A DNA stretch of 9,984 bases from Bacteroidia bacterium (GTDB taxonomy: Bacteria; Bacteroidota; Bacteroidia; NS11-12g; UBA9320), in assembly GCA_013042025.1 (NCBI GenBank), contig JABDQY010000271.1, forward strand, positions 1-9,984, read 5' to 3'. Shown here piece by piece: positions 7,216 through 9,984 of this stretch (position 1 is the first letter of the stretch; each line of letters starts with the position of its first letter). A program made the position numbers and the translations under genes. The notes below the pieces were generated by a model. That model did no database searches. It saw only the letters and a list, made by a program, of their open reading frames with translations, and was not told where the DNA came from.

Positions 7216-8400
7216 ATGATATCAGTAGAAGAAGCTAAAGATCTTATTGTTAAATATGGAACGAAATTGCCAATAAAGGAGAAATCCTTAAATGAAGCTC
7301 AAAACGCTGTTCTTGCAGAGGATGTTTTAGCACCCATTAATCTGCCACCTTTTAGGCAATCAGCTATGGACGGATATGCGGTTAATCTTAGCCCTAAATC
7401 CGATCATTACACTATTATTGGGGAGGTTGCTGCTGGGGAGAGTAATTCTCAAGAGCTAAAGATTGGAGAAGGTGTACGTATTTTTACAGGAGCGGCTGTT
7501 CCTGATTCTGCTAATGCAGTTATCATGCAGGAGTGGGTAACCAAAAAAGCTAATCACATTGTCTTAAACTCAAATGCCAAAGAACTAAAAAACAATATGA
7601 ATATTCGTCCTTTGGGTGAACAAGTTCAAAAAGGAACGTTAGCTTTATCTAAGGGAATACAATTAAATAGCTCTGCATTGGGCTTCATCCAGTCCTTTGG
7701 AATGGAGCAAATAAAAGTTTATAAAAGTCCCAGTATATCTTTAATTATAACAGGAAATGAAATAGTTCTACCAGGAAATAGCCTTCCCTTTGGTAGTATT
7801 TATGAAAGCAATTCACTTACATTAAAAACAGCTCTAAACAATGCAGGTTATAATGACATTACAATAAATTATGCTCAGGACAATCTTGATGAAATGAAAC
7901 AAAAAATTGAACGTGCTATGAATACCAGCGATGTCGTTCTTGTTTCAGGAGGAATTTCTGTTGGAGATTACGATTTCACAAAGACAGCTTTTGAAATACT
8001 TGAGGTTAAGGAACATTTCCATAAAATAGCTCAAAAACCAGGTAAGCCCCTATTCTTTGGATCTAAAGAATCAACCTCCTTTTTTGGATTACCTGGAAAC
8101 CCAGCTTCGGCTTTGGTGTGTTTATACGAATACGTAATCCCACATATGCTTTATAGGACAGGTGCACAAAATCCAATGCCAACCACAATTCAATTACCGT
8201 TAAAACACGACTATTTGAAACGCGGTGAACGCTCACAGTTTCTAAAAGCCAAGATAAACGCAAACAATGTTGAAATTCTTGATGGACAGGCTTCATCGAT
8301 GTTACACACATTTGCATTGGCCAATTGCTTGGTCTACATCCCTAGCAATCTAACCTCTATTTCAAAAGGTGAATTTGTTGAAGTGCATTTAATCAGATGA
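7216..8400 (+). CDS. moeA: Molybdopterin molybdotransferase MoeA
   Basis: MoeA inserts molybdate into adenylylated molybdopterin to give molybdenum cofactor, in the cytosol. The 394-residue product has all family landmarks (numbered from ATG 7216): LPPFRQSAMDGYAV with D52, FTGAAVP (90-96), IRPLGE near 130, TGNE (179-182) opening the MoCF/MogA-like domain III, SGGISVGDYD (244-253), KPGKP (274-278) and GLPGNPAS (291-298), then the small C-terminal domain IV with SSMLHTFALANC. An in-frame ATG at 7171 would add 15 residues (MNKYIKIINYICSEE). I prefer 7216 because related proteins usually begin MISVEEA-like and a promoter-like element lies inside the extension, but the longer form is possible. The usual GED of the RPxGED motif is GEQ here. 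Its stop overlaps the next start (ATGA, 8397-8400), so it heads a four-gene cofactor operon. Confidence 0.95.
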   Translation: MISVEEAKDLIVKYGTKLPIKEKSLNEAQNAVLAEDVLAPINLPPFRQSAMDGYAVNLSPKSDHYTIIGEVAAGESNSQELKIGEGVRIFTGAAVPDSANAVIMQEWVTKKANHIVLNSNAKELKNNMNIRPLGEQVQKGTLALSKGIQLNSSALGFIQSFGMEQIKVYKSPSISLIITGNEIVLPGNSLPFGSIYESNSLTLKTALNNAGYNDITINYAQDNLDEMKQKIERAMNTSDVVLVSGGISVGDYDFTKTAFEILEVKEHFHKIAQKPGKPLFFGSKESTSFFGLPGNPASALVCLYEYVIPHMLYRTGAQNPMPTTIQLPLKHDYLKRGERSQFLKAKINANNVEILDGQASSMLHTFALANCLVYIPSNLTSISKGEFVEVHLIR

Positions 8401-9149
8401 CAGAGCTATTTGGCATTACCAATATTTATTACTTTTTAGCGATAATTCCAATAGTCGCTTTCTTGTATTCTTCAGTAGGACATGGAGGTGCTAGTGGTTA
8501 CTTAGCGTTAATGGCAATATTTGCTTTCCCGACAACATATATGAAACCTTCGGCTCTGTTATTAAACATTCTTGTAGCTGGAATATCATTTTATTATTAC
8601 AGAAAAAACAACCATTTCAATTGGAAACTCTTTTATCCATTTGCTATAACATCTATTCCTGCATCGTTTATAGGCGGCTTTTTGAACGTTAATCCTCAAA
8701 TCTACAAGCAGATTTTAGGTGCACTTCTAATCTTATCCGTTCTGAGATTATTAGGTTTTTTAGGAGGCAAACAACATACAACAAAAGCAAAAATCAATAT
8801 TCCAATCGCATTGATTGCAGGAGCATCCATAGGATTCTTTTCGGGTATGATAGGCATAGGTGGTGGAATAATACTAAGCCCTCTTATTCTCCTTTTAAAC
8901 TGGGGAAACATGAAAGAAACTGCCGCTGTTTCTGCATTGTTTATTTGGGTTAATTCAATTGCTGGTATGCTAGGTCTTCTTTCATCAGGAGTTCAGATTC
9001 CAATCGCAAGTATACCTATTGCTTTTTTCGCAGTAATTGGAGGAATTCTCGGGGGGTACTATGGTGCCAAAAAAACAAATAATGTTCGTCTAAAATACAT
9101 TTTAGCCTTTGTATTGGTAATTGCATCGATTAAGTTGATATTCGTCTAA
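8397..9149 (+). CDS. TauE/SafE (TSUP) family membrane permease
   Basis: This 250-residue polytopic inner-membrane protein belongs to the TauE/SafE (TSUP) family, known for moving sulfite, sulfoacetate and related small anions. The two family repeats are plain: YSSVGHGGASGYLAL (24-38) with KPSALLLNIL (50-59), and FSGMIGIGGGIILSPL (148-163) with KETAAVSALFIWVNS (173-187). I count seven to nine hydrophobic segments, roughly 10-25, 30-45, 52-68, 79-97, 103-121, 134-168 (two), 175-196, 203-225 and 232-249; the loop near 122-132 (KQHTTKAK) is basic. It overlaps moeA by ATGA and ends 22 bases before moaD, so it is embedded in the cofactor operon. The substrate is not readable: sulfite or another sulfur oxyanion is likeliest from the family, and molybdate or tungstate is a context guess. 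Confidence 0.88.
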   Translation: MTELFGITNIYYFLAIIPIVAFLYSSVGHGGASGYLALMAIFAFPTTYMKPSALLLNILVAGISFYYYRKNNHFNWKLFYPFAITSIPASFIGGFLNVNPQIYKQILGALLILSVLRLLGFLGGKQHTTKAKINIPIALIAGASIGFFSGMIGIGGGIILSPLILLLNWGNMKETAAVSALFIWVNSIAGMLGLLSSGVQIPIASIPIAFFAVIGGILGGYYGAKKTNNVRLKYILAFVLVIASIKLIFV

Positions 9150-9171
9150 ATTTTAACTAAATCTTCAAGAA

Positions 9172-9402
9172 ATGAAAGTGATATATTTTGGATTAATAGC
9201 AGAAAGAGCTGGCACAGCATCTGGCGAATTTAATCTTGAAGGAAAAAGCATAGGTGAAGCAAAAGAGATTCTTGAAAACAACATTTTAGGTTTATCAACT
9301 ATTGGCTATCAACTTGCGTTGAATCAAAAGATTGCTTCAAATTCAACGCTAATAAACAAAAATGATGAATTGGCGGCATTACCGCCTTTTGCTGGAGGAT
9401 AG
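9172..9402 (+). CDS. moaD: Molybdopterin synthase small subunit MoaD (sulfur carrier)
   Basis: This 76-residue ubiquitin-fold sulfur carrier matches the usual 75-85 length of MoaD. It begins with the strand MKVIYFGLIAERAG, has the helix segment IGEAKEILENNI, then LALNQKI, and ends in DELAALPPFAGG. The C-terminal Gly75-Gly76 is the site that MoeB adenylates and that then carries thiocarboxylate sulfur to the large subunit MoaE for dithiolene formation on cyclic pyranopterin monophosphate. The LPPFAGG ending is typical of MoaD rather than ThiS. It lies 22 bases after the permease gene and 3 bases before the MoeB-like gene, directly beside its activating enzyme. No Shine-Dalgarno precedes ATG 9172 (AT-rich upstream), as expected for Bacteroidota. 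MoaE is not in the window. Confidence 0.93.
   Translation: MKVIYFGLIAERAGTASGEFNLEGKSIGEAKEILENNILGLSTIGYQLALNQKIASNSTLINKNDELAALPPFAGG
9394..9398 (+). promoter_or_regulatory. GGAGG ribosome-binding-site-like sequence before the MoeB-like gene
   Basis: GGAGG lies 7 bases before ATG 9406 and is made of the two C-terminal glycine codons of moaD (GGA GGA) and the preceding base. Spacing is ideal for a Shine-Dalgarno site, but Bacteroidota ribosomes rarely use one, and the Gly-Gly codons are required for MoaD function, so the match may be a by-product. Confidence 0.35.
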
Positions 9403-9405
9403 ATT

Positions 9406-9984
9406 ATGCTAGACAGTCAAGAATCACAACGATATTCCAGACAAATTCTATTGTCTCAAATTGGCACATCTGGTCAAGAAAAAATTAAAGCCTCAAGCGT
9501 ATTAATAATTGGTATTGGAGGCCTTGGTTGCACCGTTGCTCAACTTTTAACAACCTCAGGAGTTGGTAAAATAGGACTTCTAGACGGAGATTCTGTTGAC
9601 CTATCCAATCTTCAACGTCAAGTGCTATTTAATCGGAACGACATTGGAAAGCCAAAAGCAGATATTGCCAAAACCAAACTTAACGTCTTAAATCCAAATG
9701 TTGAATTGGACGCATTCAATTTTTTTTTAGACAATGAAAATGTTGTTAATCTATTCCTAGATTATGATGTAATTGTTGATTGTACCGACGACATTGAAAC
9801 AAAGATTCTAACCAATGAACATGCTATTAAATGCAACAAACCTTTGGTATACGCAGCCCTGCATAAATATGAGGGACAGGTTACTACATTCAATTATAAT
9901 GGCAGTGCAAGTTACTCTGACCTCTTCCCTTCAATAAAAAAAATGCAGGATATTCCGCAATGTTCTGAGGTAGGCGTATATAGC
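9406..9984 (+). CDS. moeB: MoeB/ThiF-type sulfur-carrier adenylyltransferase (C-terminal part cut by window edge)
   Basis: This enzyme adenylates the C-terminal glycine of MoaD (or ThiS in ThiF relatives) with ATP, the E1-like first step of sulfur activation. The 193 visible codons have no stop. Landmarks: RYSRQI (9-14), nucleotide loop GIGGLG (36-41), LLDGDSVDLSNLQRQ (58-72, with R71), IGKPKA (K84), DCTDD with catalytic D128, AALHKYEGQV, and the C186-containing PQCSEVGV stretch. The first zinc CxxC of E. coli MoeB is replaced by S169-Y-S-D172. In Bacteroidota such proteins often carry a C-terminal rhodanese domain, which cannot be judged here. ATG 9406 is the first start after the moaD stop, with a GGAGG in front. 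A run of nine T at 9720-9728 lies in codons 105-108. Pairing with MoaD favours moeB over thiF. Confidence 0.9.
   Translation, partial: MLDSQESQRYSRQILLSQIGTSGQEKIKASSVLIIGIGGLGCTVAQLLTTSGVGKIGLLDGDSVDLSNLQRQVLFNRNDIGKPKADIAKTKLNVLNPNVELDAFNFFLDNENVVNLFLDYDVIVDCTDDIETKILTNEHAIKCNKPLVYAALHKYEGQVTTFNYNGSASYSDLFPSIKKMQDIPQCSEVGVYS

Noticed and set aside
8063..8317. Minus-strand open frame of 84 codons opposite moeA
   Set aside because: It covers the conserved GLPGNPAS region of moeA on the other strand and has no promoter or recognisable product.
8702..8911. Minus-strand open frame opposite the permease gene
   Set aside because: It is the reverse of the conserved GIGGGI transmembrane region; Pro/Ile-rich composition is a by-product.
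9172..9984. Thiamine pair thiS-thiF instead of moaD-moeB
   Set aside because: The carrier ends LPPFAGG and is preceded by moeA; no thiamine gene (thiC, thiE, thiG, thiH) is nearby, so the cofactor reading is better.

Overview
The window looks like an ordinary chromosomal stretch from a low-GC Bacteroidota bacterium, most likely of the Flavobacteriales type. The signs are a divergent tsaD / very large TamB-domain gene pair, a PorV/PorQ-family outer-membrane barrel with a signal-peptidase-II lipoprotein, several exact matches to the Bacteroidota -7 promoter element (TAnnTTTG), and a general lack of Shine-Dalgarno sequences. I see no mobile element, CRISPR array, tRNA or rRNA gene.

Layout. Positions 1-441 (minus) hold the first 147 codons of tsaD, which makes the universal t6A tRNA modification; the rest lies outside the window. 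Thirty-two bases away and divergent, 474-4859 (plus) encodes a 1461-residue inner-membrane-anchored, AsmA/TamB-like protein for envelope (outer-membrane protein or lipid) transport. It meets, with no intergenic base, a minus-strand two-gene operon: a PorV/PorQ-family beta-barrel (6053-7048), then a beta-propeller (NHL-like) lipoprotein (4860-6056), joined by an ATGA overlap. After a 122-base divergent intergenic region comes a plus-strand molybdenum-cofactor operon: moeA (molybdate insertion), a TauE/SafE-type permease joined by an ATGA overlap, moaD (small sulfur carrier ending in Gly-Gly) and a MoeB/ThiF-type adenylyltransferase that runs off the right edge.

How the genes work together. The left and middle parts are about housekeeping tRNA modification and the outer envelope. 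The right part is one biosynthetic unit: MoeB-like protein adenylates the MoaD C-terminus so that it can carry sulfur for molybdopterin, and MoeA loads molybdate onto the finished pterin. The permease embedded between moeA and moaD is probably tied to the same pathway or to a molybdoenzyme that uses it (sulfur oxyanion or molybdate movement), but the substrate cannot be read from the sequence.

Points worth a second look are the head-to-head overlapping promoters of tsaD and tamB, three genes out of eight with TTG as the only usable start, the GGAGG formed by the Gly-Gly codons of moaD in front of moeB, a promoter-like element inside the apparent 5' end of moeA, and the permease in the cofactor operon. 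None of these amounts to a clear new system.
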